A stretch of DNA of 64,000 nt, from NCBI RefSeq assembly GCF_024172095.1, contig NZ_JAMZDX010000003.1, positions 310,001 through 374,000 on the forward strand, in the 5' to 3' direction. The position numbers were made by a program, and so were the translations under genes. The stretch is from Kitasatospora cinereorecta (GTDB lineage Bacteria > Actinomycetota > Actinomycetes > Streptomycetales > Streptomycetaceae). This document shows, piece by piece, positions 47,135-56,359 of this stretch (within the stretch, counting starts at the first letter, position 1; each line of letters opens with the position of its first letter). The notes below the pieces were generated by a model that worked only from the letters and a program-made list of their open reading frames with translations, was not told the origin of the DNA and made no database searches.

Positions 47135-48640
47135 ATGAGTACCGACACCAGGCCCAGACGTATCCCGGAGGCCGTCGAGACCGGCCGGGCCGCCCTGCGC
47201 CGGCACCGGGCGCCCTCCCGGCTGCGGGTGCCGCTGATCGTGGCCGCGATCTGCCAGCTGGTCTGGACGCTCTGGTGGCTGGCCGCGTACCCGGCGTTCC
47301 TCGGCCCCGACTCGGTGGCCGCGGTGGAGCGGGTGACCGGCGCCGGGACGTGGACGGCCGACCACGCCGCGGGCTACGACGCGCTCGTCCTGGTCGCGCT
47401 CCGGCTCACCGGCGGCGTGGCCGCGGTGACGCTGCTGCAGACGGTCGCCATGTCGGTGGCCCTGGCGTACGCGGTCTCCGCGCTCGCCCGGCTCGGCGCC
47501 CGGGCCCGCTGGACGGTGCCCGCGGCGGTCGCCCTGGCCGTGCTGCCGCCGACCGGGACGTTCGTGGTGTTCCTGTGGCGCGAAGTCCCGTTCGCCGTCT
47601 GCGCGGTGCTGCTGTTCGCCGCCTCGGCGCGGCTGCTGGCCCGCCGGGCCGAGGGCACCCTGGCGTCCGAGGGGCGGGGCCGGCGGATCGACCTGGTGGT
47701 GCTGTTCGTGGCGCTGGTCGGCCTGGGCGTGTTCCGGGTCGGCGGCTACGGCGTGGCGGCGGTGACCGCGCTGCTGCTGCTGTTCCTGCTGCCCGGGGTG
47801 CGGGGCCGGATCGTCCTGCTCACGGCCGCCGCGCTGGCCGTGCCGCTGCTGCTCAACCCGTGGGGCTACCAGGCGCTGCTGGGCCTTCCCCGGCCCGGCG
47901 CCGGCACCTCGGCCCACACCCTGGAGTACGCGGACGTGGCGGTCGCCTACCACCGCGACCCTGGCCTGTTCTCCGAGCGGGACCGCGCCGTCCTGGCCGA
48001 GGTCGCCCCGCTGAGCACCTGGGACACCGCGGGCGACCACTGCTTCTCCGCCGCCGCGCTGACCGGCGCGGGCACCGGCTGGGACGCGGACCGGGCCGGC
48101 GACCGCGGCGACGACCTGCTGGCGCTGTGGAAGCGGGTCGCGCTCCGGCAGCCGGACTCCCTGGTCGGTGCCCGGATCTGCCGCGGCCACCTCGCCTGGT
48201 CGGCGTTCTCCGGACCGGCCGCCCGCGACGGCGCCACCGTGGTGCCCGGTCCCGAGGCCTCCGCCGACCTGTTCGGCGCCACCGCGCCCGGCGGCGACCT
48301 GGAGGGCAGCCGCTGGGCCGCCGCGCTGCGGTCGCATCCGGTGGTGCACCAGCTGCGGACCGCGGCGGTCTGGCTCCACACCGCCTTCCGCGCCCCGCAG
48401 CTGGACTGGTTGTTCTGGCGCGGCGCCACCTGGTGCTACCTCGGCTACGGCGCTCTGCTGGTGTACGCCCGGCGGCGCCGGCTGCCGGCCGCCGTCCCGG
48501 TGCTCGGCGCGGTGCCGCTCGGCCTGCAGCTCACCGTGCTGGCGGCCGGCTCCGGCCCGGACTTCCGCGCCATGGCCGCCGCGCTGCTCATCGGGCCGCT
48601 GCTGCTCACGCTGGTCGGCGCGGGCCGCGCCCGTACCTGA
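47135..48640 (+). CDS. polytopic membrane protein, possible GT-C-like
   Basis: It has 501 residues, with AGGGAGA upstream of the ATG. Roughly ten hydrophobic segments: VPLIVAAICQLVWTLWWLA (about 32-50) leads to YPAFLGPDSVAAVE, whose Asp after the first segment recalls GT-C-type transferases and DUF6020-like proteins. A large soluble loop lies at about 255-400 with HCFS and CRGHLAWSAF, and three or so segments close the protein. No confident family; possible roles include transfer of a sugar or other polyprenyl-linked group. It is transcribed alone between two strong terminators. Confidence 0.7.
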   Translation: MSTDTRPRRIPEAVETGRAALRRHRAPSRLRVPLIVAAICQLVWTLWWLAAYPAFLGPDSVAAVERVTGAGTWTADHAAGYDALVLVALRLTGGVAAVTLLQTVAMSVALAYAVSALARLGARARWTVPAAVALAVLPPTGTFVVFLWREVPFAVCAVLLFAASARLLARRAEGTLASEGRGRRIDLVVLFVALVGLGVFRVGGYGVAAVTALLLLFLLPGVRGRIVLLTAAALAVPLLLNPWGYQALLGLPRPGAGTSAHTLEYADVAVAYHRDPGLFSERDRAVLAEVAPLSTWDTAGDHCFSAAALTGAGTGWDADRAGDRGDDLLALWKRVALRQPDSLVGARICRGHLAWSAFSGPAARDGATVVPGPEASADLFGATAPGGDLEGSRWAAALRSHPVVHQLRTAAVWLHTAFRAPQLDWLFWRGATWCYLGYGALLVYARRRRLPAAVPVLGAVPLGLQLTVLAAGSGPDFRAMAAALLIGPLLLTLVGAGRART

Positions 48641-48652
48641 ACCCGCAGAACG

Positions 48653-48692
48653 CCCGAGGGCCCGTCCGGATCACTCCGGACGGGCCCTCGGG
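48653..48692. terminator. terminator between convergent membrane-protein gene and sdhB
   Basis: An 18-bp perfect stem CCCGAGGGCCCGTCCGGA with loop TCAC; suits both directions. Confidence 0.9.
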
Positions 48693-48713
48693 GAAACCGC
48701 AGGAACCGCAGGA

Positions 48714-49484
48714 CTAGAAGCGACGCGTGACGAGCGCGCGCTTCACCTCCTGGATCGCCTTGGTGACCTCGATGCCGCGCGGGCAGGCCTCCGAGCAGTT
48801 GAAGGTGGTGCGGCAGCGCCACACGCCCTCACGGTCGTTGAGGATCTCCAGGCGCTGCTCGGCACCCTCGTCGCGCGAGTCGAAGATGAAGCGGTGCGCG
48901 TTGACGATCGCGGCCGGGCCGAAGTACTGGCCGTCGTTCCAGAACACCGGGCAGGACGACGTGCACGCGGCGCACAGGATGCACTTGGTGGTGTCGTCGA
49001 ACCGCTCGCGGTCCTCCTGGGACTGCAGGCGCTCACGGGTCGGCTCGTTCCCCTTGGTGATGAGGAACGGCATGACGTCCTTGTACGCCTGGAAGAACGG
49101 GTCCATGTCCACGATCAGGTCCTTGAGGACCGCGAGACCCTTGATGGCCTCGATCGTGATCGGCTTCTCCGGGTTGACGTCCTTGACCAGGGTCTTGCAC
49201 GCCAGCCGGTTGCGGCCGTTGATCCGCATGGCGTCCGAGCCGCAGATGCCGTGGGCGCACGAGCGGCGGTACGTCAGGGTGCCGTCCTGCTCCCACTTGA
49301 TCTTGTTGAGCGCGTCCAGGACGCGCTCCTTCGGGTCCATCAGCAGCTGGTAGTCCACCCACACCGGCTCCGGGTGCTCCTCCGGGTTGAACCGGCGGAT
49401 CCGGAAGGTGACGTTGATCAGCTCGGTGGAGCCCGACTCGGCAGCGTCCAGGGCGGCCGAGTGCTCGACAGTCGGGGTGCTCAT
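48714..49484 (-). CDS. sdhB: succinate dehydrogenase iron-sulfur subunit
   Basis: It has 256 residues; its ATG overlaps the sdhA stop (TGATG). The N-terminal ferredoxin domain binds [2Fe-2S] through Cys76, Cys81, Asp84 and Cys96; an Asp in third place is known in other SdhB proteins. The C-terminal part binds [4Fe-4S] (CILCAACTSSCP) and [3Fe-4S] clusters (CRTTFNCSEACPRG). It passes electrons from the flavin of SdhA to the menaquinone site at the membrane anchor. Last gene of sdhCDAB; its stop is 21 nt from a strong terminator. Confidence 0.98.
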   Translation of the reverse strand: MSTPTVEHSAALDAAESGSTELINVTFRIRRFNPEEHPEPVWVDYQLLMDPKERVLDALNKIKWEQDGTLTYRRSCAHGICGSDAMRINGRNRLACKTLVKDVNPEKPITIEAIKGLAVLKDLIVDMDPFFQAYKDVMPFLITKGNEPTRERLQSQEDRERFDDTTKCILCAACTSSCPVFWNDGQYFGPAAIVNAHRFIFDSRDEGAEQRLEILNDREGVWRCRTTFNCSEACPRGIEVTKAIQEVKRALVTRRF

Positions 49485-51226
49485 CAGTACTTACGCTCCA
49501 TCGGCTGGTAGCGGGTCTGCACGACCGGCTTGTAGTCGAGGCGGATGGAGGTGGAGCCGTCGGCCGCGACCTCCTGGTACGCCATGGTGTGCTGCATGAA
49601 CTTCACGTCGTCGCGGGTCGGGAAGTCCTCGCGGTAGTGACCGCCGCGGGACTCCTCACGGGCCAGCGCGGAGACGACCAGCACCTCGGCCAGGTCGAGC
49701 AGGTTGCCCAGCTCGATGGCCTCCAGCAGGTCCGTGTTGTAGCGCATGCCCTTGTCCTGGATCGCCACGTTCTGGTAGCGCTCCTTGAGGGCCTGCACGT
49801 CGGCGACGGCCTGCTCCAGGGTCTTGCCGGTACGGTACACGGACGCGTTGGTGTCCATGGACTCCTGCAGCTCCTTGCGGATCTGCGCGACCGACTCGGT
49901 GCCGGTCGACTCGCGGAGCAGGTCCACCATCGCCTGCACCTTGGCGCCCGGGTCGGCCGGGAGCTCGACGAACTCGGCCGTGTCGGCGTACGCGGCGGCG
50001 GCGATGCCCGCGCGGCGGCCGAACACGTTGATGTCCAGCAGCGAGTTGGTGCCCAGGCGGTTGGCGCCGTGCACCGACACGCACGCGACCTCGCCGGCGG
50101 CGTACAGGCCGGGGACGATGTCGGTGTTGTTCTTCAGGACCTCACCCTCGACGTTGGTCGGGATGCCGCCCATCGCGTAGTGCGCGGTGGGCTGGATCGG
50201 GATCGGGTCCGTGTAGGGCTCGATGCCGAGGTAGGTCCGGGCGAACTCGGTGATGTCCGGGAGCTTGGCGTCCAGCTGCTCCGGCGGCAGGTGGGTCAGG
50301 TCCAGGTAGACGTGGTCGCCCTCGGGGCCGCAGCCGCGGCCGGCCCGGATCTCCGAGTAGATCGCGCGCGAGCAGACGTCACGGGACGCGAGGTCCTTCA
50401 TGACGGGGGCGTAGCGCTCCATGAAGCGCTCGCCGTCCTTGTTGCGCAGGATGCCGCCCTCACCGCGGGCGCCCTCGGTGAGCAGGATGCCCATGCGCCA
50501 GATGCCCGTCGGGTGGAACTGGAAGAACTCCATGTCCTCCAGCGGCAGGCCGCGGCGCAGCGCCACCGCCTGGCCGTCACCGGTCAGGGTGTGGGCGTTC
50601 GAGGTGACCTTGAACATCTTGCCGGTGCCGCCGGAGGCGAACACGACGGCCTTGGCCTGGAAGACGTGGATCTCGCCGGTGGCCAGCTCGTACGCGACCA
50701 CACCGGCGGTCTTGCCGTCGTTGATCAGCAGGTCGAGGACGTAGAACTCGTTGAAGAACTCGACGCCGTGCTTGACGCAGTTCTGGAACAGCGTCTGGAG
50801 GATCATGTGGCCGGTGCGGTCCGCCGCGTAGCAGGACCGGCGGACCGGCGCCTCACCGTGGTTGCGGGAGTGGCCGCCGAAGCGGCGCTGGTCGATCCGG
50901 CCCTGGTCGGTCCGGGAGAAGGGGAGACCCATCTTCTCCAGGTCGAGGACGGCGTCGATGGCCTCCTTGCACATGATCTCGGCGGCGTCCTGGTCGACCA
51001 GGTAGTCACCACCCTTGACCGTGTCGAAGGTGTGCCACTCCCAGTTGTCCTCCTCGACGTTGGCGAGGGCGGCGCACATGCCGCCCTGGGCCGCGCCGGT
51101 GTGGGACCGGGTGGGGTAGAGCTTGGTCAGCACCGCGGTGCGGCTGCGCTGCGTCGACTCGATGGCCGCGCGCATGCCGGCGCCGCCGGCGCCGACGATG
51201 ACGGTGTCGTACTGGTGAATCTGCAT
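49484..51226 (-). CDS. sdhA: succinate dehydrogenase flavoprotein subunit
   Basis: It has 580 residues starting MQIHQYDTVIVGAGGAG, with the FAD dinucleotide fold at 8-20. The histidine for covalent FAD attachment is His42 in SHTGAAQGG. Substrate and catalytic motifs QFHPTGIW, LTEGARGEGGIL, RDVCSRAI and HGANRLGTNSLLD are all present. It oxidises succinate to fumarate at the inner membrane face, coupled to the quinone pool. Codons upstream of this ATG are open but not homologous. It follows sdhD after 23 nt and overlaps sdhB. Confidence 0.98.
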   Translation of the reverse strand: MQIHQYDTVIVGAGGAGMRAAIESTQRSRTAVLTKLYPTRSHTGAAQGGMCAALANVEEDNWEWHTFDTVKGGDYLVDQDAAEIMCKEAIDAVLDLEKMGLPFSRTDQGRIDQRRFGGHSRNHGEAPVRRSCYAADRTGHMILQTLFQNCVKHGVEFFNEFYVLDLLINDGKTAGVVAYELATGEIHVFQAKAVVFASGGTGKMFKVTSNAHTLTGDGQAVALRRGLPLEDMEFFQFHPTGIWRMGILLTEGARGEGGILRNKDGERFMERYAPVMKDLASRDVCSRAIYSEIRAGRGCGPEGDHVYLDLTHLPPEQLDAKLPDITEFARTYLGIEPYTDPIPIQPTAHYAMGGIPTNVEGEVLKNNTDIVPGLYAAGEVACVSVHGANRLGTNSLLDINVFGRRAGIAAAAYADTAEFVELPADPGAKVQAMVDLLRESTGTESVAQIRKELQESMDTNASVYRTGKTLEQAVADVQALKERYQNVAIQDKGMRYNTDLLEAIELGNLLDLAEVLVVSALAREESRGGHYREDFPTRDDVKFMQHTMAYQEVAADGSTSIRLDYKPVVQTRYQPMERKY

Positions 51227-51249
51227 GGTGGTCAGTCGCCTCTGGCTCG

Positions 51250-51738
51250 TCAGATGTTCGGGTCGAAGGTGAAGATCACCAGGGTGCCGAGCAGGACCGT
51301 GAAGACGGTCGCGACAGCCAGGAGGCCCTTCAGCCACAGACGAGTGGAGTCCTTCTCCGCGTAGTCGGTGATGACCGTACGCATGCCGTTGGCGCCGTGC
51401 AGCATCGCCAGCCACAGCATCAGCAGGTCCCAGACCTGCCAGAACGGGGACGCCCAGCGGCCGGCGACGAAGGCGAAGCTCACCTTGGACACGCCGCCGT
51501 CGAGCATCAGGTTGATCAGCAGGTGGCCGAGGACGAGCACCACCAGGACGACACCCGACAGGCGCATGAACAGCCAGGCGAGCATCTCGAAGTTGGTACG
51601 GGTGCGGCGCGGGGTCTTCACGGACCGCGAGCGGGCCGGCTCGACCACGAAGGCGTCGGCCGGGTTGCCGGTGCCGAGGCCCTGGCCGGTGTGCGCCTGG
51701 AGGGAGGGGACCACCAGGTCCTTGATCTCACTGGACAT
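51250..51738 (-). CDS. sdhD: succinate dehydrogenase membrane anchor subunit
   Basis: It has 162 residues, ATG at 51738, 5 nt after sdhC. A polar N-terminus is followed by three membrane helices (about 54-75, 97-113 and 134-155). His72 in LVLGHLLINLML and His114 in MLHGANGMR are candidate heme or quinone residues. The family pattern RTRTNFEMLAWLFMRLSG agrees with actinobacterial SdhD. Anchors SdhAB and forms the quinone site with SdhC. Confidence 0.93.
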   Translation of the reverse strand: MSSEIKDLVVPSLQAHTGQGLGTGNPADAFVVEPARSRSVKTPRRTRTNFEMLAWLFMRLSGVVLVVLVLGHLLINLMLDGGVSKVSFAFVAGRWASPFWQVWDLLMLWLAMLHGANGMRTVITDYAEKDSTRLWLKGLLAVATVFTVLLGTLVIFTFDPNI

Positions 51739-51743
51739 GCGGA

Positions 51744-52124
51744 TCAGCCCCCGAACCAGGTGCGAAGGGTGTGCTGCAGAACCGGGTAGAAGGCGCCGGC
51801 CATCAGGACGACCCAGACGCCGACGACGCTCCAGAGCATCTGCTTCTGGTACTTCGGGCCCTTGGACCAGAAGTCGACGGCCACGACCCGCAGGCCGTTC
51901 AGCGCGTGGAACAGGATGGCGGCGGTGAGGCCGTACTCCATCACGTTCACGAGCGGCGTCTTGTACGTCGCAATGACGGAGTCGTACGCCTCGGGCGACA
52001 CCCGCACCAGCGCGGTGTCGAGGACATGTGCGAACAGGAAGAAGAAGATGAGGACGCCGGTGACTCGGTGAGCCACCCAGCTCCACATGCCTTCCCGGCC
52101 GCGGTACAGCGTTCCAGCCGGCAC
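51744..52124 (-). CDS. sdhC: succinate dehydrogenase cytochrome b556 subunit
   Basis: It has 126 residues, GTG start with GGAGGG 8 nt upstream. MPAGTLYRGREGMWSWVAHR is typical of actinobacterial SdhC, and the SdhC signature WVAHRVTGVLIF is at 16-27. Three membrane helices; His33 (LFAHVLDT) and His73 (LFHALNGLR) are the likely heme-related residues. First gene of the operon. A TAGGAT -10 box (52214-52209) lies about 85 bp upstream. Confidence 0.95.
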   Translation of the reverse strand: MPAGTLYRGREGMWSWVAHRVTGVLIFFFLFAHVLDTALVRVSPEAYDSVIATYKTPLVNVMEYGLTAAILFHALNGLRVVAVDFWSKGPKYQKQMLWSVVGVWVVLMAGAFYPVLQHTLRTWFGG

Positions 52125-52293
52125 GGAAAACCCTCCGGAAGCGGATTGGGGGCTCGGCCGGCTTCGGTGTCGGTCAGCCCGGCCGGGTACGGTCCACCGG
52201 CCGCGAGCATCCTATCGACGCCGCGTCGGCAACCGCCTCCGGGGGCCCCAGGTGTGATCAATCAGGCACGCACGGCCTAACGGATCCGGGAAC

Positions 52294-52310
52294 CGTCACG
52301 CTTCGTGACG
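52294..52310. promoter_or_regulatory. CGTCACG-ctt-CGTGACG dyad between sdhC and lipoprotein gene
   Basis: Perfect 7-bp arms with a 3-nt spacer in the 236-bp divergent region (52125-52360). It lies immediately before a TAGGGT -10-like box (52323-52328) for the rightward gene, so it could act on that promoter. Confidence 0.45.
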
Positions 52311-52360
52311 AGACGATTGCGTTAGGGTGCGCGCACCCCCTGGTGATTGGACGGTGTGCC

Positions 52361-53056
52361 GTGACCTTCTCCCGTGCCCTGCTCGGCTGCGCCCTGCTCG
52401 CGCTGCTCACCGGCTGCGCCGGCGCCGGACCCGCGGGCGGCAGCTCGGGCGACACCGCCGCTCCGGGCCGTGAGCTGGACGCCGACGGGCTGCGCGCGGC
52501 CGCTCTCACCGACGCGGACCTCGGCCCCGGCTGGGCCGTCACCCTGATGAACCCGGGCCGCAACGACACCACCCCGGTGCGCGAGCTCGCCGACACCCCG
52601 GCCTGCCAGCCGGTGCTGGACGCGGTCGCGCCGGGGGCCAGCAGCGCCGGTCCGCTCGCCGAGGCGGACCTGGACGTGGCCCGGGCCGACGACGGCCGGC
52701 GCAGCGTCTACGCGGGGCTGCTGGCCTTCCGGCCGGGGCGGGCCGAGCAGATCCAGGGGGAGCTGGAGAAGCTGATCGCCACCTGCGCCACCTTCACCTC
52801 GGGCCCGCCGAAAGGGGTGAGGACCACGCACCGGCTGGCCCGGGTCGACACGCCCACTCCCGGGGGAGCGGATGCGGCCACCGCGTTCACCCTGACGAAT
52901 GAATCGGGCGGGACGGTGCTGGTCCAGCGGGCGCTGATGGCCCGCGCCGGCACGGTGCTCGCCGTGTTCACCACGGTGGGTTCGGACCGGGATCCGGCAC
53001 CCGAGCCGGACGCCCAGGTGGTGAGGGCCCAGCTCGGCAAGCTCGCCGGGAAGTGA
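52361..53056 (+). CDS. secreted lipoprotein, sensor-domain-like
   Basis: It has 231 residues from GTG 52361 (GGACGG 5 nt upstream); GTG 52343 is an in-frame alternative. The signal ends in lipobox LLTGC with lipidated Cys19. The mature part has a polar Ser/Gly linker, then a domain with AALTDADLGPGWAV and TPACQPVLDAV of the sort seen in actinobacterial PknH-sensor-like lipoproteins; Cys pairs (PACQP ... ATCATF) may form a disulphide. Function unknown. It is divergent from the sdh operon and convergent with the OHCU-like gene. Confidence 0.75.
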   Translation: MTFSRALLGCALLALLTGCAGAGPAGGSSGDTAAPGRELDADGLRAAALTDADLGPGWAVTLMNPGRNDTTPVRELADTPACQPVLDAVAPGASSAGPLAEADLDVARADDGRRSVYAGLLAFRPGRAEQIQGELEKLIATCATFTSGPPKGVRTTHRLARVDTPTPGGADAATAFTLTNESGGTVLVQRALMARAGTVLAVFTTVGSDRDPAPEPDAQVVRAQLGKLAGK

Positions 53057-53117
53057 GCCGGAAGTCGAGAAGGGAACGCGGCCGGGAAGTCGGCCGGGCC
53101 GCGGCCGTCCGGGCGGA

Positions 53118-53663
53118 TCAGCGCCCGGCGGCCGCGGCGTGGGTCGCCACCAGGTGCTCCAGCCGGGTCAGCGCGATCCGGCGGAGCTCCTCGGCGGCGA
53201 TCAGCCGCTCCTCGTCCCGGTCGTTGGCCAGCCGGGTGCGGATCGAGCTGAGCACCGTGTCGAGCATCTCCTCCGGGTCCACGCCCTCCAGGCACACCAC
53301 GAAGACGTGGCCGAACCGGGCCTCGTACGCGGCGTGGGCGGCGCGCAGCGCGGTGTGCGCCGCCTGGCTGCCGGGTGCGCGCATGCCGAGCAGCGGCTGA
53401 GGCATCCAGCTCTCGTCCGCCAGCGCCTCGGCGAGGTCGGCCGGGCGCAGGTCGTAGGAGGCCTCGCTGGCCGCGGCGAGCAGGGACTCTATGTCGGGGT
53501 AGGGGCGGTGGGCGGTGAGCCGCAGGGCCCACCGGTGGCTACCGCAGCAGGCGAGCAGGGCCTCCTCGGCGGCGCCGGAGTCGGCCTCGTTGAAGCGGTG
53601 AAGCCCGAGCAGGGACGGATCCGTCCGCGCGTCCGGACGCTGCGGCGGGATGTCGCTGGCCAG
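53118..53663 (-). CDS. OHCU-decarboxylase-like protein lacking the usual catalytic motif
   Basis: The domain spans LLGLHRFNEADSG... to the end, matching 2-oxo-4-hydroxy-4-carboxy-5-ureidoimidazoline decarboxylase in order and length, including the conserved tail NDRDEERLIAAEELRRIA. The HP(R/x)IG stretch that carries the catalytic His reads ADESWMPQP here, and the following S-x-x-EQ is absent, so the active-site His and Glu appear lost. Start is uncertain: no ATG/GTG fits; a CTG at 53663 has a perfect GAGGAGG 5 nt upstream and would give 181 residues, while the frame itself is open to 53846. It may be a non-catalytic paralogue with a regulatory or unrelated role. No ureide genes flank it. Confidence 0.7.
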   Translation of the reverse strand: MASDIPPQRPDARTDPSLLGLHRFNEADSGAAEEALLACCGSHRWALRLTAHRPYPDIESLLAAASEASYDLRPADLAEALADESWMPQPLLGMRAPGSQAAHTALRAAHAAYEARFGHVFVVCLEGVDPEEMLDTVLSSIRTRLANDRDEERLIAAEELRRIALTRLEHLVATHAAAAGR

Positions 53664-53885
53664 CGGGTCCTCCTCGTGAGGGCGGGAAGGGGGGATGCTC
53701 CAGAGACGAAAGTAGGTGCTGAGCGGTTGCGCGACGTACCGAGGCGCGGGCACCCGTCCAGGGCTGCCCGGGCAGCGGCACCACGGTAGTTGAGGGCTCA
53801 TCAGTTGGGGAGGAGGCAGGCGGAATTCACCCGTACGAGCTATCAAGTTGTGACCCGCCGCCTCCCGCCGTTCACACGGAGCGGC

Positions 53886-54629
53886 TCACTGCTCGCGGTG
53901 CACCTTGTGGTTGGCGGCCTGCGCGCGCGGGCGGACCACCAGCAGGTCGATGTTGACGTGGGACGGCCGGGTGACCGCCCAGGAGACGGTGTCGGCGATG
54001 TCCTCGGAGGTCAGCGGCTCGGCCACGCCCGCGTACACCGCCGCCGCCTTGTCCTCGTCGCCGCGGAACCGGGTCACCGCGAAGCCCTCCGACTTCACCA
54101 TGCCCGGGGCGATCTCGATCACCCGGATCGGATCCCCGCACAGCTCCAGGCGCAGCGTCGCCGCGATGGTGTGCGCCGCGTGCTTGGCCGCCACGTAGCC
54201 GCCGCCGCCCTCGTACGCCGCCAGCGCCGCGGTGGAGGACATCACCAGCACCGTGCCGTCCCCGGTGGCCCGCAGCGCCGGCAGCAGCGCCTGGGTCACG
54301 TGCAGCACGCCGAGCACGTTCACCTCGTACATGGTGCGCCAGTCCGCCGGGTCGCCGGCCTCCACGCTCTCCGCGCCGATCGCGCCGCCGGCGTTGTTGA
54401 CCAGCACGTCGACCCGGCCGACCTGCGCGGCGAAGGCGTCCACCGCGGCCCGGTCGGTCACGTCCAGGGTGTACGCCCGGCCGCCGATCTCCTTGGCCAG
54501 CGCCTCGATCCGCTCGGTCCGGCGGGCGGTCACCACCACCTCGAAGCCGTCCGCCGCCAGCCGCCGCGCGGTCGCCGCGCCGATGCCGCTGCTGGCGCCG
54601 GTGACCACCGCCACCTTCTGCTCGCTCAT
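53886..54629 (-). CDS. SDR family oxidoreductase
   Basis: It has 247 residues from [17 protein letters not shown]; an in-frame ATG further upstream lacks a ribosome site. Cofactor motif TGASSGIG is at 10-17, NNAG at about 82-85, the catalytic Ser in [10 protein letters not shown] and the YxxxK pair in YVAAKHA. Arg-rich [10 protein letters not shown] after the second strand suggests NADP(H) preference. Typical classical short-chain dehydrogenase resembling the YdfG/serine dehydrogenase group; substrate not predictable. Divergent from the mutase gene with a 79-bp gap. Confidence 0.9.
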   Translation of the reverse strand: MSEQKVAVVTGASSGIGAATARRLAADGFEVVVTARRTERIEALAKEIGGRAYTLDVTDRAAVDAFAAQVGRVDVLVNNAGGAIGAESVEAGDPADWRTMYEVNVLGVLHVTQALLPALRATGDGTVLVMSSTAALAAYEGGGGYVAAKHAAHTIAATLRLELCGDPIRVIEIAPGMVKSEGFAVTRFRGDEDKAAAVYAGVAEPLTSEDIADTVSWAVTRPSHVNIDLLVVRPRAQAANHKVHREQ

Positions 54630-54708
54630 GTGCACATCCCTCGATATCCGGTCGATGGCACCGATCATCTCAATCGTGCCCATCCGCCAAGAGCCAGGGA
54701 GGACCCCG

Positions 54709-56298
54709 ATGGAAGCCGAGCGCCGCCGCAGCGAGTCGGGCCTGTCGATCGAGCCGGTCTACGGACCCGACACCCTCGCCGACTGGGACCCCGCGACCAG
54801 GCTGGGCGAGCCCGGCCGCTACCCCTACACCCGCGGCGTCCACCCGACCATGTACACCGGCCGCCCGTGGACCATGCGCCAGTACGCCGGCTTCGGCACC
54901 GCCACCGAGTCCAACCGGCGCTACCGGCAGCTGATCGCCAACGGCACCACCGGCCTCTCGGTCGCCTTCGACCTGCCCACCCAGATGGGCTACGACTCGG
55001 ACGCCCCGCTCGCCCACGGCGAGGTCGGCAAGGTCGGTGTGGCGATCGACAGCGTCGAGGACATGCGGGTGCTCTTCGACGGGATCCCGCTCGGCGAGGT
55101 CTCCACCTCGATGACCATCAACGCGCCCGGCGCCCTGCTGCTCCTGCTCTACCGGCTGGTCGGCGAGGCCCAGGGGGTGGCGGCCGACCGGCTCACCGGC
55201 ACCATCCAGAACGACGTGCTCAAGGAGTACATCGCCCGCGGCACCTACATCTTCCCGCCGCGGCCCAGCCTGCGGCTGACCGCCGACGTGTTCCGCTACT
55301 GCCGGGCCGAGATCCCCCGCTGGAACACCATCTCGATCTCCGGCTACCACATGGCCGAGGCCGGGGCCGACCCCGCGCAGGAGGTCGCCTTCACCCTCGC
55401 CAACGGCATCGCCTACGTGCGCGCCGCCCTCGCCGCCGGCATGGACGTGGACGACTTCGCCCCCCGGCTCTCCTTCTTCTTCGTCGCCCGCACCACCCTG
55501 CTGGAGGAGGTGGCCAAGTTCCGGGCCGCGCGGCGGATCTGGGCCCGGGTGATGAAGGAGGAGTTCGGCGCGGCGAACCCGCGCTCGCAGATGCTCCGCT
55601 TCCACACCCAGACCGCGGGCGTGCAGCTCACCGCCCAGCAGCCCGAGGTCAACCTGGTGCGGGTCTCCGTCCAGGCGCTGGCCGCGGTCCTCGGCGGCAC
55701 CCAGTCGCTGCACACCAACAGCTTCGACGAGGCGATCGCCCTGCCCACCGAGAAGGCCGCCCGCCTCGCGCTGCGCACCCAGCAGGTGCTGGCGTACGAG
55801 AGCGACGTGACCGCCACCGTCGACCCGTTCGCCGGCTCGTACGTGGTCGAGGCGATGACCGACGGCCTGGAGGCGACCGTGCTGGAGCTGATGGCCCGGA
55901 TCGAGGACCTGGGCGGCGCCGTCGCCGCCATCGAGCAGGGCTGGCAGAAGTCCGAGATCGAGCGCACCGCCTACCGCGTCCAGCGCGAGCAGGACGCCGG
56001 CGAGCGGGTGGTGGTCGGGGTCAACCGGTTCCAGCTGGCCGAGGAGGAGCCGTACGAGCCGCTGCGGGTGGACCCGGCGATCGAGGCGCGGCAGACCGAG
56101 CGGCTGGCCGCGCTGCGGGCGGACCGGGACGGCTCGGCGGTCCGGCGGGCGCTCGGCGCGCTGCGCCGGGCGGCGGAGGGCACCGACAACGTGCTGCCGC
56201 CGATGAAGGAGGCGCTGGCGGCGCGGGCCACCGTCGGCGAGGTCTGCGACGCGCTGCGCGAGGTCTGGGGGACGTACACCCCGACCGAGCGGTTCTGA
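54709..56298 (+). CDS. methylmalonyl-CoA-mutase-type large subunit without B12 domain
   Basis: It has 529 residues, with GGGAGGA 5 nt before the ATG. The TIM-barrel acyl-CoA mutase domain is complete: [52 protein letters not shown] and [14 protein letters not shown]. The protein ends at TPTERF, with no cobalamin-binding DxHxxG domain. It must therefore pair with a separate small subunit not encoded here. Residues equivalent to the methylmalonyl-CoA-specific Tyr89 and Arg207 of Propionibacterium mutase are Tyr59 (RQYAGF) and Arg177 (YIARGT), 118 apart as in that enzyme. This favours methylmalonyl-CoA over isobutyryl-CoA. It would interconvert succinyl-CoA and methylmalonyl-CoA, a link to TCA intermediates. 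Confidence 0.92.
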   Translation: MEAERRRSESGLSIEPVYGPDTLADWDPATRLGEPGRYPYTRGVHPTMYTGRPWTMRQYAGFGTATESNRRYRQLIANGTTGLSVAFDLPTQMGYDSDAPLAHGEVGKVGVAIDSVEDMRVLFDGIPLGEVSTSMTINAPGALLLLLYRLVGEAQGVAADRLTGTIQNDVLKEYIARGTYIFPPRPSLRLTADVFRYCRAEIPRWNTISISGYHMAEAGADPAQEVAFTLANGIAYVRAALAAGMDVDDFAPRLSFFFVARTTLLEEVAKFRAARRIWARVMKEEFGAANPRSQMLRFHTQTAGVQLTAQQPEVNLVRVSVQALAAVLGGTQSLHTNSFDEAIALPTEKAARLALRTQQVLAYESDVTATVDPFAGSYVVEAMTDGLEATVLELMARIEDLGGAVAAIEQGWQKSEIERTAYRVQREQDAGERVVVGVNRFQLAEEEPYEPLRVDPAIEARQTERLAALRADRDGSAVRRALGALRRAAEGTDNVLPPMKEALAARATVGEVCDALREVWGTYTPTERF

Positions 56299-56309
56299 GC
56301 CCGGACGCA

Positions 56310-56353
56310 CCGAGGGGGTGCGCCCGGCCCGACGGCCGGACGCACCCCCTCGG
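56310..56353. terminator. terminator between mutase and S53 peptidase genes
   Basis: CCGAGGGGGTGCG and CGCACCCCCTCGG, extended by CCGGCC/GGCCGG across a C-A mismatch, with loop CGAC. Confidence 0.85.
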
Positions 56354-56359
56354 GGTGGA

